Positions 1-8,489 of a stretch of 30,585 nucleotides of DNA are shown here, in pieces. Below the pieces are notes generated by a model. It saw nothing but the letters and a program-made list of their open reading frames with translations, had not been told where the DNA came from and searched no databases. Position 1 is the first letter of the stretch; every line of letters begins with the position of its first letter. The translations under genes were made by a program, and so were the position numbers. This DNA comes from CAZOWW01 sp964583765 (GTDB taxonomy: Bacteria; Actinomycetota; Actinomycetes; Actinomycetales; Kineosporiaceae). Location: assembly GCA_964583765.1 (NCBI GenBank), contig CAZOWW010000070.1, positions 1 through 30,585 of the forward strand. The letters are read 5' to 3'.

Positions 1-3000
1 GGGTGTCGGCGCCACCGGGATACCGGCAGCCCAACCCGATCACCGCAATGGGCTCGGCGTCCCCGCCGAGGGCGCGCCCCGTTGCCGATCCCGGTCGGCC
101 CCTCCGGGACGTCCGGGCCTCTCCGGCCCCCTGGTTCTCCCCGGATACCCGAGCCTCACCGGACAGCTGGACCCGCAGGAAGCGGAGCAGCGCCGCCGGG
201 GTGGGGTGGTTGAACACCAGCCCCGAGGGCAGGGCGAGGCCCGTGGCGTCGGTGAGCCGGTTGCGCAGGTCCACCGACAGTGCGGAGTCGAAGCCGAGTT
301 CCTTGAACGTGCTCGTGGCGTCGATCTCCTCGGTCGAGGCCAGACCCAGGGTGACGGCCACGTTCGCGCGGACGATCCGCTCCAGCATCCGGTCGAGATC
401 GGCACCGACCAGCTCCGCCAGGCGCTGCCGGGGCGAGGCGTCCTCAGGTCCGGTGCCCTCGAGGTCCCCTCCGGCGGCGCCGTCGGGGAGGGATCCGCCC
501 GCGCGCTCGATCGTCTCGCCGCCGAGCCAGCACCGGCGGCGCTGGAAGGCGTAGGTGGGCAGCGCCACGCGTTCCCCGCCCGTCGGCCACGTGACCGGCA
601 GGCCCTGCACCCGGGCCTCGGCGAGGGCCAGCGGCAGACGGTCACCGGCATCGCGGCGGAGCGTGGACAGGACCGCTGCCGGCCGCCCGTCCAGGGTCTG
701 CTGCATCCCGGTGGTGAGCAACGGGTGCGGGCTGACCTCGAGGAAGAAGCGGTATCCGTCCTGGTGCAGGCGGTCGACGGTGCCGTGCAGGCGCACCGGC
801 TGGCGCAGGTTGGTGTACCAGTACTGCGCGGTGAGGGTGGTGGTGTCCAGGGGGGCTGCGGTCACCGTGGAGTAGAAGGCGGTGGTCGACGGCCGCGGTG
901 TGATCCCGTCGATGGCCTCGAGGAGCTGGTCCCGCACCGACTCCACCCGGGCGGAGTGCGAGGCGTAGTCCACGGGGATCCGCCGGGCCCTCAGGCCGCG
1001 GGCCTGGCACCGGGCGACGAGTTCGGTGATGACCTGCGGCTCGCCGGAGACGACGGTGGACGACGGGCCGTTGACCGCCGCGATGTCGGCGCCCGGGCCG
1101 AGCAGCGCCTCGACCTCCGCGACCGGCAGCGGCAGCGACGCCATGGCACCGGTACCGGCGAGCACGGTGATCGCCTGGGCGCGGCGGACCACGATCCTCG
1201 CAGCGTCCTCGAGGGTCAGCGCGCCGGCGGTCCAGGCGGCGGCGATCTCCCCCTGCGAGTGCCCGATCACGGCGTCCGGCGTCACTCCGTGCCGGCGCCA
1301 CAGTTCGGCGAGGCCGGTCATCACGGCGAACAGCACCGGCTGGATCACCTCGTCCCGTTCCAGGAGGGCGGGGTCGGGGTGGGTGAGCAGCGCGGTGAGG
1401 TCCCAGTCGGCGAGCGGGCGGAACGCGGCGTCGCAGGCGGCGATGTGCTGGGCGAAGACGGGCTCGGTGGCGAGCAGCTGCCGGCCCATGCCCGGCCACT
1501 GGGAGCCCTGGCCGGGGAAGACGAAGACGGTCCGGCCGTTCAGCGCGGTGCCGGTGACGAGATCGGGGTGCGGCAGTCCCTCGGCGAGGGCCCTGAGCGC
1601 GCCGAGCTGGTCCTCGCGGGGGAGCAGCACCGCGCGGCGCCCGAACAGGGTGCGGGTGGTCGACAGCGAGTGGGCGACGTCGGCGGCGTCGAGTCCGGGG
1701 CGCTCGTGCAGCACCTGGAGCAGGCGCCGGGCCTGGTGACGCAGTGCGGTGTCGGTGCGGGCGGAGACGAGCCAGGGAGCCTGGGTCCGCGTGATCGGGG
1801 CCGGCGGCCGGGTGGGGGCCTCCTCGAGGACCACGTGGCAGTTGGTCCCGCCCATCCCGAAGCAGGAGACCCCGGCTCGCAGCGTTCCCTCGGGCCAGGG
1901 CCCGAGGTGGTCCTGCACCCGCAGGTTCAACCGGTCGAGATCGGTTCCTGCCGGCGGGGTCTCGAAGTTGAGGCTGGCGGGGATCCGGCGGTGGTGGATG
2001 CTCAACGCGGTCTTGAGCAGCCCCACGATGCCGGCGGCGCCCTCCAGATGCCCCACGTTCGTCTTCGCGGAGCCGACCAGCAGCGGCGAGCCCTCGGGGC
2101 GGGCGCTGCCGAGGGTCGCGCCGAGCGCCACGGCCTCGACGGGATCCCCGACCCGGGTGCCGGTGCCGTGCAGTTCGACGTACTGCACCTGGGCGGGGTC
2201 GAGCTCGGCGCGCCGGTAGGCGGCGCGCAGCACCTCCGCCTGGGACTGCACGCTCGGGGTGGTGAGCCCGTCGGTCGCGCCGTCGTTGTTGACGGCGCTG
2301 CCCCGGATGACGCAGTAGACGTGGTCGCCGTCGGTGAGGGCCGCCCGCAGCGGCTTGAGGACGACGGCCCCTCCGCCCTCGCCCCGGACGTACCCGTTGG
2401 CCCGCGCGTCGAAGGCGTAGGTGACGCCGTCGGGGGAGAGGCCGCCGAAACGGGTCAGCCCGAGGGTGCTCTCGAGGGCCAGGATCAGGTTGACGCCACC
2501 GGCCAGGGCCAGGTCGCACTCGCCGCGGCGCAGGCTCTCCACCGCCAGGTGCACCGCGAACAGGGCGGAGCACTGGGCGGCGTCCACGGTCACGCTCGGG
2601 CCGTGCAGGTCCAGGCAGTAGGAGACCCGGTTGGCGATGATGCCGCGGTTCAGCCCGGTGACGGCGTGCGGCGTGATGGCGTCCCGCGTCCGCTGGTGGA
2701 GCAAGGTGGCGTAGTCGGCGGAGATCGCGCCGACGAAGACCCCGGTCCGGCTGCCCGCGAGCGCGGCGGGCACGACCCCGGCGTCCTCCAGGCCCTCCCA
2801 GCTCAGTTCGAGCATCAGCCGCTGGAGGGGGTCCATGAGCGCGGCCTCACGGGGGGCGATGCCGAAGAACCCCGCGTCGAACGTGTCCACGCGGTCCAGG
2901 TATCCGCCCCGGGTGGGGATCCCCGCGAGCTCGCGGTCCGTCGCGGATCCCTCGAAACGATCCGTGGGCAACTCGCGGATACCGCTCGCCCCGTTCCGGA

Positions 3001-3094
3001 GCAGCTCCCAGAATGCCTGGGGATCCGCGGCATGTGGGAGTCTGCAGGACAACCCGATGACGGCGACGGTCTCTTCCGGTACAGATTCCCACAT
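1..3094 (-). CDS. Type I modular polyketide synthase, KSQ-AT-ACP loading module plus start of module 1 KS (partial)
   Basis: The protein begins directly with a ketosynthase fold (MWESVPEETVAVIGLSCR). The KS active site reads VDAAQCSAL where extending KS domains have VDTACSSSL, so the nucleophile is Gln (residue 174, codon 2573-2575). This is the KSQ type, known to decarboxylate malonyl- or methylmalonyl-ACP to make the starter. The acyltransferase follows (about residues 520-830) with GHSQGE (Ser613) and a YASH motif (Tyr710), both signs of methylmalonyl-CoA choice. The carrier protein has LGFDSAL (Ser937). A linker then leads into a second KS (EPIAVIGLGCRYPGG) that is cut by the window edge. 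Loading of methylmalonyl and decarboxylation to a propionyl starter is inferred. The ATG at 3094 is chosen because the KS motif starts eight codons later and no upstream frame fits. It lies 33 nt behind a type II thioesterase gene, so the two are probably co-transcribed. Downstream modules are outside the window. Confidence 0.95.
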   Translation of the reverse strand, partial: MWESVPEETVAVIGLSCRLPHAADPQAFWELLRNGASGIRELPTDRFEGSATDRELAGIPTRGGYLDRVDTFDAGFFGIAPREAALMDPLQRLMLELSWEGLEDAGVVPAALAGSRTGVFVGAISADYATLLHQRTRDAITPHAVTGLNRGIIANRVSYCLDLHGPSVTVDAAQCSALFAVHLAVESLRRGECDLALAGGVNLILALESTLGLTRFGGLSPDGVTYAFDARANGYVRGEGGGAVVLKPLRAALTDGDHVYCVIRGSAVNNDGATDGLTTPSVQSQAEVLRAAYRRAELDPAQVQYVELHGTGTRVGDPVEAVALGATLGSARPEGSPLLVGSAKTNVGHLEGAAGIVGLLKTALSIHHRRIPASLNFETPPAGTDLDRLNLRVQDHLGPWPEGTLRAGVSCFGMGGTNCHVVLEEAPTRPPAPITRTQAPWLVSARTDTALRHQARRLLQVLHERPGLDAADVAHSLSTTRTLFGRRAVLLPREDQLGALRALAEGLPHPDLVTGTALNGRTVFVFPGQGSQWPGMGRQLLATEPVFAQHIAACDAAFRPLADWDLTALLTHPDPALLERDEVIQPVLFAVMTGLAELWRRHGVTPDAVIGHSQGEIAAAWTAGALTLEDAARIVVRRAQAITVLAGTGAMASLPLPVAEVEALLGPGADIAAVNGPSSTVVSGEPQVITELVARCQARGLRARRIPVDYASHSARVESVRDQLLEAIDGITPRPSTTAFYSTVTAAPLDTTTLTAQYWYTNLRQPVRLHGTVDRLHQDGYRFFLEVSPHPLLTTGMQQTLDGRPAAVLSTLRRDAGDRLPLALAEARVQGLPVTWPTGGERVALPTYAFQRRRCWLGGETIERAGGSLPDGAAGGDLEGTGPEDASPRQRLAELVGADLDRMLERIVRANVAVTLGLASTEEIDATSTFKELGFDSALSVDLRNRLTDATGLALPSGLVFNHPTPAALLRFLRVQLSGEARVSGENQGAGEARTSRRGRPGSATGRALGGDAEPIAVIGLGCRYPGGADT

Positions 3095-3127
3095 GCCCCC
3101 AGCCTTGCCGGTGGGGCTAACCGGCGA

Positions 3128-3880
3128 CTAAAGCGGGCGCAACAATGTGCTGAGGGTGCGTAGGAACAGAGTGGCGGAGTCCTGGATGAAGAAGTGGCCT
3201 CCGGGGATGACGTGAAGACGGCACCCGACGGTGGAGTGCTGGTCCCAGCCCGCCGCGACCGACAGCGGAAGAAGGGGATCGCGTTCCCCCACGAATACCT
3301 CGATCGGCACGGGCAGCGGCGGGCCTGCCGGCGGGCTGCTCTCACACACCCGCAGATCGTCCCGGACCAGCGCGACCGCGGCACGTGCCCACTCCGGGTA
3401 ATGCAGCAGGGCCTGCGACATTCCGCCGATTCCGATGAGCCACTGCGCCGTCTGCTCGTCCGTGAACCTCAGGACCGGGGCGACCGGCGCCGGGACGTGC
3501 GGCGGTGGATACGCACCGACCAGGAGGCGGTCCGGCAGGGGCCGTCCCCGTCGGGCCCGGGACAGCGTGAGGTGGTAGGCGACGCCCGCCCCCATGCTGT
3601 GGCCGTAGAAGGCGTGGGGGCCGTCGAGCAGGGGGTCGAGGTGCCGGTCGAGGTCGGCGACGAGCTGCTGCATGTCGGTGAACCGTGGCTCGTCCGCCCG
3701 GCGCTCCCGGCCGGGGAGCTGCACGGGCAGCACCCTCACCTCGGCGCCGAGCCCGGACTGCCAGGTGGTGAAGGTGGACGCGGCGCCCCCTGCGTGGTGG
3801 AAGCAGAAGAGCCGGGTGCCGGACGGGAGCCCGTCCAGCTGGGGCAGGTAGGACGTCGTGCTGGGGCCGGCACTGCGCAT
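3128..3880 (-). CDS. Type II (editing) thioesterase of the PKS operon
   Basis: An alpha/beta hydrolase of about 250 aa matching the usual length of external type II thioesterases of PKS/NRPS clusters. Near the N-terminus it has FCFHHAGGAAS, the family's oxyanion-side motif. The nucleophile elbow is GHSMG (Ser95), and a late GGHFF supplies the catalytic His, with a GERDPL segment before it carrying the probable Asp. Such enzymes remove wrong or stalled acyl groups from carrier-protein phosphopantetheine arms in the cytoplasm. I chose the ATG at 3880 because GAAGGCGG lies about 7-10 nt upstream; a GTG at 3904 is in frame but has no separate ribosome site. It is the first gene of an operon with the KSQ polyketide synthase, and its promoter faces that of the divergent NRPS. 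Confidence 0.93.
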   Translation of the reverse strand: MRSAGPSTTSYLPQLDGLPSGTRLFCFHHAGGAASTFTTWQSGLGAEVRVLPVQLPGRERRADEPRFTDMQQLVADLDRHLDPLLDGPHAFYGHSMGAGVAYHLTLSRARRGRPLPDRLLVGAYPPPHVPAPVAPVLRFTDEQTAQWLIGIGGMSQALLHYPEWARAAVALVRDDLRVCESSPPAGPPLPVPIEVFVGERDPLLPLSVAAGWDQHSTVGCRLHVIPGGHFFIQDSATLFLRTLSTLLRPL

Positions 3881-3951
3881 GTCGGATCCGCCTTCGCGTG
3901 ACACGTCGGGACTTCGGCGAGGAGAAGGCGACGTCGTCGCGCCCCGTCATC

Positions 3952-4009
3952 AGCCTAGTGACCGCCACAGGTATTCGGGCAACCCCTAGCGCCCCCTACG
4001 CGACCCTTA
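3952..4009 (-). promoter_or_regulatory. Promoter of the thioesterase-PKS operon with three upstream heptamers
   Basis: On the minus strand three related heptamers follow one another: TAAGGGT (4009-4003), TAGGGGG (3998-3992) and TAGGGGT (3988-3982), with start-to-start steps of 11 and 10 bp. Twenty-four nt after the last comes TAGGCT (3957-3952), which fits TANNNT as a -10 box; TTGCCC next to the last heptamer could act as a weak -35. SARP activators are known to bind heptameric direct repeats with a period near 11 bp close to the core promoter. A SARP gene lies at 8490-9266, so these are probably its sites. The predicted leader to the ATG at 3880 is about 65 nt. Confidence 0.6.
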
Positions 4010-4050
4010 GCGATGAGGTCACGGAACGGTCGCGGTCCGCCTTCCTCCCG

Positions 4051-4107
4051 TAGGGGTCCCGGCCGTTTCTCTTAGGGGTACCGATGTAGCGCCAGTGCTT
4101 GTACCGT
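4051..4107 (+). promoter_or_regulatory. Promoter of the NRPS gene with TAGGGGT heptamers
   Basis: TAGGGGT occurs exactly twice, at 4051-4057 and 4073-4079, two helical turns (22 bp) apart. Exactly 22 nt after the second copy is TACCGT (4102-4107), a TANNNT-type -10 box. The same heptamer and nearly the same distance are seen at the thioesterase-PKS and thioesterase-SARP promoters. No good -35 box is visible, as expected for an activator-dependent promoter. Together with the minus-strand promoter this accounts for the divergent spacer 3881-4176; nothing else was seen there. Confidence 0.6.
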
Positions 4108-4176
4108 GCCTTTCGAGTGGCGCCACGCCGGCGCGTGTGACCGGTTCATCCATGGCCCGCAGGGGAGGGGACCCCA

Positions 4177-7100
4177 TTGGTACCCGAAGGTAAGCGCACC
4201 GCCGGAGGTGTCGGCAAGAGGCGGCCGGCATCCCGCAAAGAGGAAGCGATGTGGCTTCTCGAGAGGTTGGCGCCGGAGAGTCGGGCGAACAATCTCTCGC
4301 TGGCGTTCCAGGTGTCCGGAAAACTCGATCTCTCCGCCGTTCATCAGGGCGTCCAGGCGCTCTGCCGGCGTTACGACGTCCTGCGGACCGTGTATTTCGC
4401 GGACGGCGCCGAACTCGTGAAGAGCCTGGTCCCCGCCGAGGACTTCGAGATCGTCCTGGAGGAATTCGACGAGCTCGTCCCGGTGGAGGATCCCGGGTTG
4501 GGGCTCCGTCCGTTCGTGAACGGCAGGTTCGCTCTCGACGGGCGTCCACTGCTGCGTGCCGGCCTCTTCCACCACCCTGACGGCGATGTCGTCTGCCTGG
4601 CCTTCCACCACCTCGTCTACGACATCATCTCGGGCACCGTGCTCCTGGAGGAGCTCGTGGCGTTGTACGAGGCGTACGTGGACGGCCTGGCCCCGGCACC
4701 GGAACTGCTCACCGTGCTTCCCGCCTTCGACGAGCCCGAGCCGACCGCGGAGAACCTGGACTTCTGGCGGGAGCTGCTCGGCGACTTCGATCCCGCCCCG
4801 CTCGACCTGTGGTGCGGGTCCGAGGATCCCGCCGAGCCGACTCTGGTGGGCGACCACCAGGTGCACGTCCTCTCCGCCGAGGCGACCGCGACCGTGCGTC
4901 GTCTTCAGCGCGAGGTGCGGGCGCCGGAGGCGGTCGTCCTGCTCGCGGCCTACAACCTGCTGCTCGCCGCGCACGGTGCCGGCCCGGACATCGTCGTGGG
5001 CTCGCCGGTGACGGTCCGGCCGAAGGATGCGCCACGCACCGTCGGGCATCACACGAACGTGCTGCCCTTGCGGGTGCTCGTGGATCCCGCGGAGAGCTTC
5101 CGCCTGCTCGTGCGCCGGGCCCGGGACGCGTACTTCAGTGCACTGTCCCACGCGGACGTGCCGGTGGACTGCATCTCGGAACTGGTGCCCCGGGCTCGTG
5201 CCTCCTGGCGGAGCCGGCTCTTCCGGCACCTGTTCAACTACTTCCCCCAGCTCGGCATGGGCGAGTTCGCGGTGTCCGGGCACGTGGCCCGCCCGGTGGT
5301 CGTGGAGAACGGGTACAGCAAGTTCGATCTGGAGTTCTTCATCGCCTCCTCACCCGAGGCCATCTCCGTCACCGCCCGCTACGGCACGGAGAAGCTGGAT
5401 CACGCCGACGCGCGGGCCCTGCTCCTGCGCTACGAGGCGCTGCTGGTCGGCCTGGGCGAGGAGGTGGACCGCCCGACGGGTGAGCTCCTCGCCTGGAGCG
5501 CGGAGGACCGGCGGGTCATCGACGGCGCGAGCGACACGCACCGGACCTTCGAGCCCGCGAACGTCCTCGAGGCGGTCCGCGCCCGTGCCGGTGCGACGCC
5601 GGAGGCCGTGGCCGTGGAGCACGGCGAGCGGCAGGTCAGCTACCGGCAGTTGTGGGCCACGGCCGTGGGTACCCGGGCGATGCTCGCCGAGCGCGGCGTC
5701 GGCGCCGGGGACATCGTCGCGATCGCCGCCGCACGCAGCCCGGAGCTCGTCGCTGCCGTGCTGGGGATCTGGCTGACCGGTGCCGCCTATCTCCCGGTGG
5801 ATCCCGAGCATCCCGCGCAGCGACTGGCCTACCTGTTCACCGATGCCCGGGCCCGGATCGTCCTGTCGGACCGGGAGCTGAGCGTGACCGGGGACGACAC
5901 CGCCCGGCTTCCCCTCCCCGCGGTCCTCGAGGACGCCGAGGTGCGGGAGAGCGAGGCGCAGGACGGCGAGGCGTGGGAGGCCGCCGCGTCGGTGCGGATC
6001 GACCCCGAGGCCTGCGCGTACCTGATCTACACCTCCGGGTCGACGGGGCGGCCGAAGGGCGCGCTCATCCCGCACCGCGCGATCTCCAACATCGCTGCCG
6101 ACTACACGGTGCGGCTCCGGCTCACCCCGGACGACGCGACGCTGTGGATGACGACCTTCGCCTTCGACATGGCGAACCTGGAGCACTACGTCCCGCTCTA
6201 CTCGGGTGGCCGGATCGTCATCGCCCCCGACGAGGCACGTACCGACGGTGCGGTGCTGCGTCGCCTCATCGAGCGCCACCGACCGGGAGTCATCCAGGCC
6301 ACCCCGACCACCTGGCGACTGGTGCTGGACGAGGTCGCGGGGCACCTGTCCGGGCTCAGGGTGGTGACGGGCGCGGAGGTGGTCCCGGTCGCCCTGGTCC
6401 GTCGCCTGCTGGAGACCGGGTGCGAGGTGCACCACGCCTACGGGCCGACCGAGACGACCACCTGGTGCACCTGGGGAATCATCACCTCGGATCCGGGTGA
6501 ACGGCTGGACGTCGGGGTGCCGATCTGGAACACGCAGGTCATGGTGGTGGCCCCGGACGGCCGGGAGCTGCCGGTGGGAGTGCGGGGAGAGCTGTGGATC
6601 GCCGGGGACGGCGTCGCCCTGGGGTACAAGGACCGGCCCGACCTCAACGCCGATCGGTTCGGTGACCACCCCCGCCACGGCCGTTTCTACCGCAGCGGTG
6701 ACCTGGGTCGCTGGCTGCCCAACGGCACGCTGGAGCTGTTCGGCCGGGCCGATCGGCAGGTCAAGTTGCGCGGCAACCGGATCGAGCTGGGCGAGGTCGA
6801 GGCCGTCGTGACCGGACACCCGCGGGTCAGGGCCGCGGCCGCGGTGGTCGTCGGTGATCGGAGCTCGGACGGCCGGCTCGTCGTCTTCGTCGAGGTCGCC
6901 GACGGCGGTGACACCTGTGACGATCTGTGGGAGTTCGCGCGGGCGGAGCTGCCTCGGTCCGCGCTGCCCCAGGAGTTCCTCGTGATCGACGCCTTCCCGG
7001 TGAACGCCAACGAGAAGGTCGACTACCTTGCCCTCGAGCGAATGGCCTCCGACCGCACGGCCCCTGCCCGGGGCGGGGAGGTGGAGATCGAGCCGGAGCC

Positions 7101-7338
7101 GGACGACACGCTGGTCCGGAGCCTGGTCGCGCTCTGGCGGGAACTGCTGGGGCGGGACGACGTCACCGCGGCCACCAACTTCTTCACCCACGGCGGTCAC
7201 TCGCTCCTCGGGGCCCGACTCGTGCAGGAGGCCGAGCAGCTGACCGGAACCTCCGTGAAACTGGCGGACCTGTTCACCGCGCCCACTCCCCAGAGCCTGG
7301 CCGACCATCTCCGGGCGGCGATCACCGCCGCTGAGTGA
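4177..7338 (+). CDS. Single-module non-ribosomal peptide synthetase, C-A-T
   Basis: A 1053-aa protein. The condensation domain (about 15-440) has HHLVYDI (His144, His145, Asp149) in place of the usual HHxxxDG, so the last Gly is Ile. The adenylation domain (about 455-960) has YTSGSTGRPKG (A3), AYGPTETT (A5), YRSGDLGR (A7) and NANEKVD (A10, Lys947). By-eye alignment to GrsA gives pocket residues D-M-L-A-V-T-A-T-W-K; Asp at position 235 fits an alpha-amino acid, but I do not recognise the substrate. The carrier domain has GGHSLL (Ser1009). There is no thioesterase, epimerase or tailoring domain. The TTG at 4177 is chosen because AGGGGAGGGG sits about 6 nt upstream and the first condensation motif begins before the next candidate, the ATG at 4249 (preceded by GAGGAAG). 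It probably extends or caps a polyketide from the divergent PKS. Confidence 0.96.
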   Translation: MVPEGKRTAGGVGKRRPASRKEEAMWLLERLAPESRANNLSLAFQVSGKLDLSAVHQGVQALCRRYDVLRTVYFADGAELVKSLVPAEDFEIVLEEFDELVPVEDPGLGLRPFVNGRFALDGRPLLRAGLFHHPDGDVVCLAFHHLVYDIISGTVLLEELVALYEAYVDGLAPAPELLTVLPAFDEPEPTAENLDFWRELLGDFDPAPLDLWCGSEDPAEPTLVGDHQVHVLSAEATATVRRLQREVRAPEAVVLLAAYNLLLAAHGAGPDIVVGSPVTVRPKDAPRTVGHHTNVLPLRVLVDPAESFRLLVRRARDAYFSALSHADVPVDCISELVPRARASWRSRLFRHLFNYFPQLGMGEFAVSGHVARPVVVENGYSKFDLEFFIASSPEAISVTARYGTEKLDHADARALLLRYEALLVGLGEEVDRPTGELLAWSAEDRRVIDGASDTHRTFEPANVLEAVRARAGATPEAVAVEHGERQVSYRQLWATAVGTRAMLAERGVGAGDIVAIAAARSPELVAAVLGIWLTGAAYLPVDPEHPAQRLAYLFTDARARIVLSDRELSVTGDDTARLPLPAVLEDAEVRESEAQDGEAWEAAASVRIDPEACAYLIYTSGSTGRPKGALIPHRAISNIAADYTVRLRLTPDDATLWMTTFAFDMANLEHYVPLYSGGRIVIAPDEARTDGAVLRRLIERHRPGVIQATPTTWRLVLDEVAGHLSGLRVVTGAEVVPVALVRRLLETGCEVHHAYGPTETTTWCTWGIITSDPGERLDVGVPIWNTQVMVVAPDGRELPVGVRGELWIAGDGVALGYKDRPDLNADRFGDHPRHGRFYRSGDLGRWLPNGTLELFGRADRQVKLRGNRIELGEVEAVVTGHPRVRAAAAVVVGDRSSDGRLVVFVEVADGGDTCDDLWEFARAELPRSALPQEFLVIDAFPVNANEKVDYLALERMASDRTAPARGGEVEIEPEPDDTLVRSLVALWRELLGRDDVTAATNFFTHGGHSLLGARLVQEAEQLTGTSVKLADLFTAPTPQSLADHLRAAITAAE

Positions 7339-7380
7339 GTTCTGCCGGTGCCCGGGGGCCGGGAAACGATGTTCTAGCGT

Positions 7381-7425
7381 GAAGAGGATCGTGCGTCCTT
7401 TCGGGCGTACGATCCTTTTCTCTTC
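7381..7425 (+). terminator. Intrinsic terminator after the NRPS
   Basis: A hairpin with arms 7381-7398 and 7403-7420 (about 18 pairs, some G-U) closes on a TTTC loop and continues into TTTTCTCTT. It begins about 40 nt after the NRPS stop. This separates the NRPS transcript from the thioesterase-SARP transcript, which has its own promoter further downstream. Confidence 0.85.
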
Positions 7426-7491
7426 CCCGGGGTCTCGTCCCCCGTGCACGCCGCGGACGGTGAATGAAAGGCGGGGGGTTCCGGACCCCTA

Positions 7492-7580
7492 TCGGGGTGC
7501 CCGGTCCGGTCCCTAGGGGTTTGTCGAGTGAGGGTAGGGGAGTGGTCGGGGTTACGTCCGGCGAAGCGCCCGCCTAGAAT
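7492..7580 (+). promoter_or_regulatory. Promoter of the thioesterase-SARP operon with an extended heptamer array
   Basis: Heptamers lie at 7492 (TCGGGGT), 7514 (TAGGGGT), 7524 (TCGAGTG), 7535 (TAGGGGA) and 7546 (TCGGGGT); steps are 22, 10, 11 and 11 bp. Exactly 22 nt after the last is TAGAAT (7575-7580), an excellent -10 box. An ACCCC/GGGGT inverted pair at 7485-7498 overlaps the first copy. TCGAGnn is the classic SARP heptamer in the literature. The operon encodes the SARP itself, so positive autoregulation is likely. The rest of the 7339-7692 spacer holds the NRPS terminator and a leader of about 105 nt, with nothing else seen. Confidence 0.65.
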
Positions 7581-7692
7581 TTCCGGTGTTCGGATGATTC
7601 GCGGGAGGCCCTCGAGGGGGGAATGCACGCGACCGCGCCCGGGAACACGCTTTCCTGGATCTCCTTGTTCGCTCGACGAAGGGTTCGGCCTG

Positions 7693-8463
7693 ATGCTCGC
7701 CAGCACGCCGGAAGGTGAATGGATCCGCTGCTTCCATCAATCCGCCGGGAGCGACACACGTCTGGTGTGTTTTCCTCACGCAGGGGGATCGGCCAGCTAC
7801 TTCTTCCCGCTGTCCGGGGCCTTGTCCCCCACCGTCGAGACCATCGCCCTGCAGTACCCGGGCCGGCAGGACCGCCGCCTGGAGAGGTGCGTCGAGAGCA
7901 TCGCGGAACTGGCGGACCGGATCTTCGACGTCCTTCAGGGACAGGTCCTCCAGGGGCGGGACGACCGCCCGATCGCCTTCTTCGGGCACAGCATGGGCTC
8001 GATCCTGGCCTTCGAGGTGGCCGTGCGGTGCCGGCTGGCCGGGGCAGGGGCTCCGGTCCGGCTCTTCGCCTCCGGCTATCCGGCACCCTCGCGGCTGCGG
8101 GGCGGAAGTGTCCACCTGCGGGACGAGGCGGGGATCCTCGCGGAACTCCGGGAGGCCGGCGGGACGGATCCGCGCTGGCTCGAGGACCGCGATCTCATGG
8201 CGTCGATCCTGCCTGCGGTCCGCAGCGACTACACCGCGATCGAGACCCATCGTCGCAGCCATGCGGTGCTGGACTGTCCGATCACGATGCTGACCGGCGA
8301 CGAGGATCCGCACACGACGCCCGAGGAGGCCGCGGCGTGGGAGGAGCACACCTCACGGGAATTCGAGCTCCGCGTCTTCCACGGGGGGCACTTCTACCTG
8401 GACGAGCACGGTCCGGAGGTGATCGGGACGATCTCCGAAACCTTGCAGAGGGCTGTTCGCTGA
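7693..8463 (+). CDS. Second type II thioesterase (NRPS/PKS editing)
   Basis: A 256-aa alpha/beta hydrolase with the type II thioesterase pattern: LVCFPHAGGSASYF near the N-terminus, LQYPGRQDR, nucleophile GHSMGS (Ser100), GDEDPHTT and a final HGGHFYL that supplies the His. It would clear mis-primed or stalled carrier proteins. The frame stays open upstream to 7528, but the ATG at 7693 is the right start because GAAGGG lies 9 nt before it and family homology begins there. It is followed after 26 nt by the SARP gene and shares its promoter. A cluster with two external thioesterases may use one for the PKS and one for the NRPS; that division is inference. Confidence 0.93.
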   Translation: MLASTPEGEWIRCFHQSAGSDTRLVCFPHAGGSASYFFPLSGALSPTVETIALQYPGRQDRRLERCVESIAELADRIFDVLQGQVLQGRDDRPIAFFGHSMGSILAFEVAVRCRLAGAGAPVRLFASGYPAPSRLRGGSVHLRDEAGILAELREAGGTDPRWLEDRDLMASILPAVRSDYTAIETHRRSHAVLDCPITMLTGDEDPHTTPEEAAAWEEHTSREFELRVFHGGHFYLDEHGPEVIGTISETLQRAVR

Positions 8464-8489
8464 GTGGCGTCGAAGGGGAGAGACGGACC

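Noticed and set aside
206..3163. A 985-codon open frame on the plus strand opposite the PKS
   Set aside because: Gly/Arg-rich translation with no domain; the minus-strand frame gives uninterrupted KS-AT-ACP homology. It is a composition shadow.
6160..6480. Amino-acid prediction for the NRPS from pocket residues D-M-L-A-V-T-A-T-W-K
   Set aside because: The residues were aligned by eye and match no code I know; naming a substrate would be a guess.
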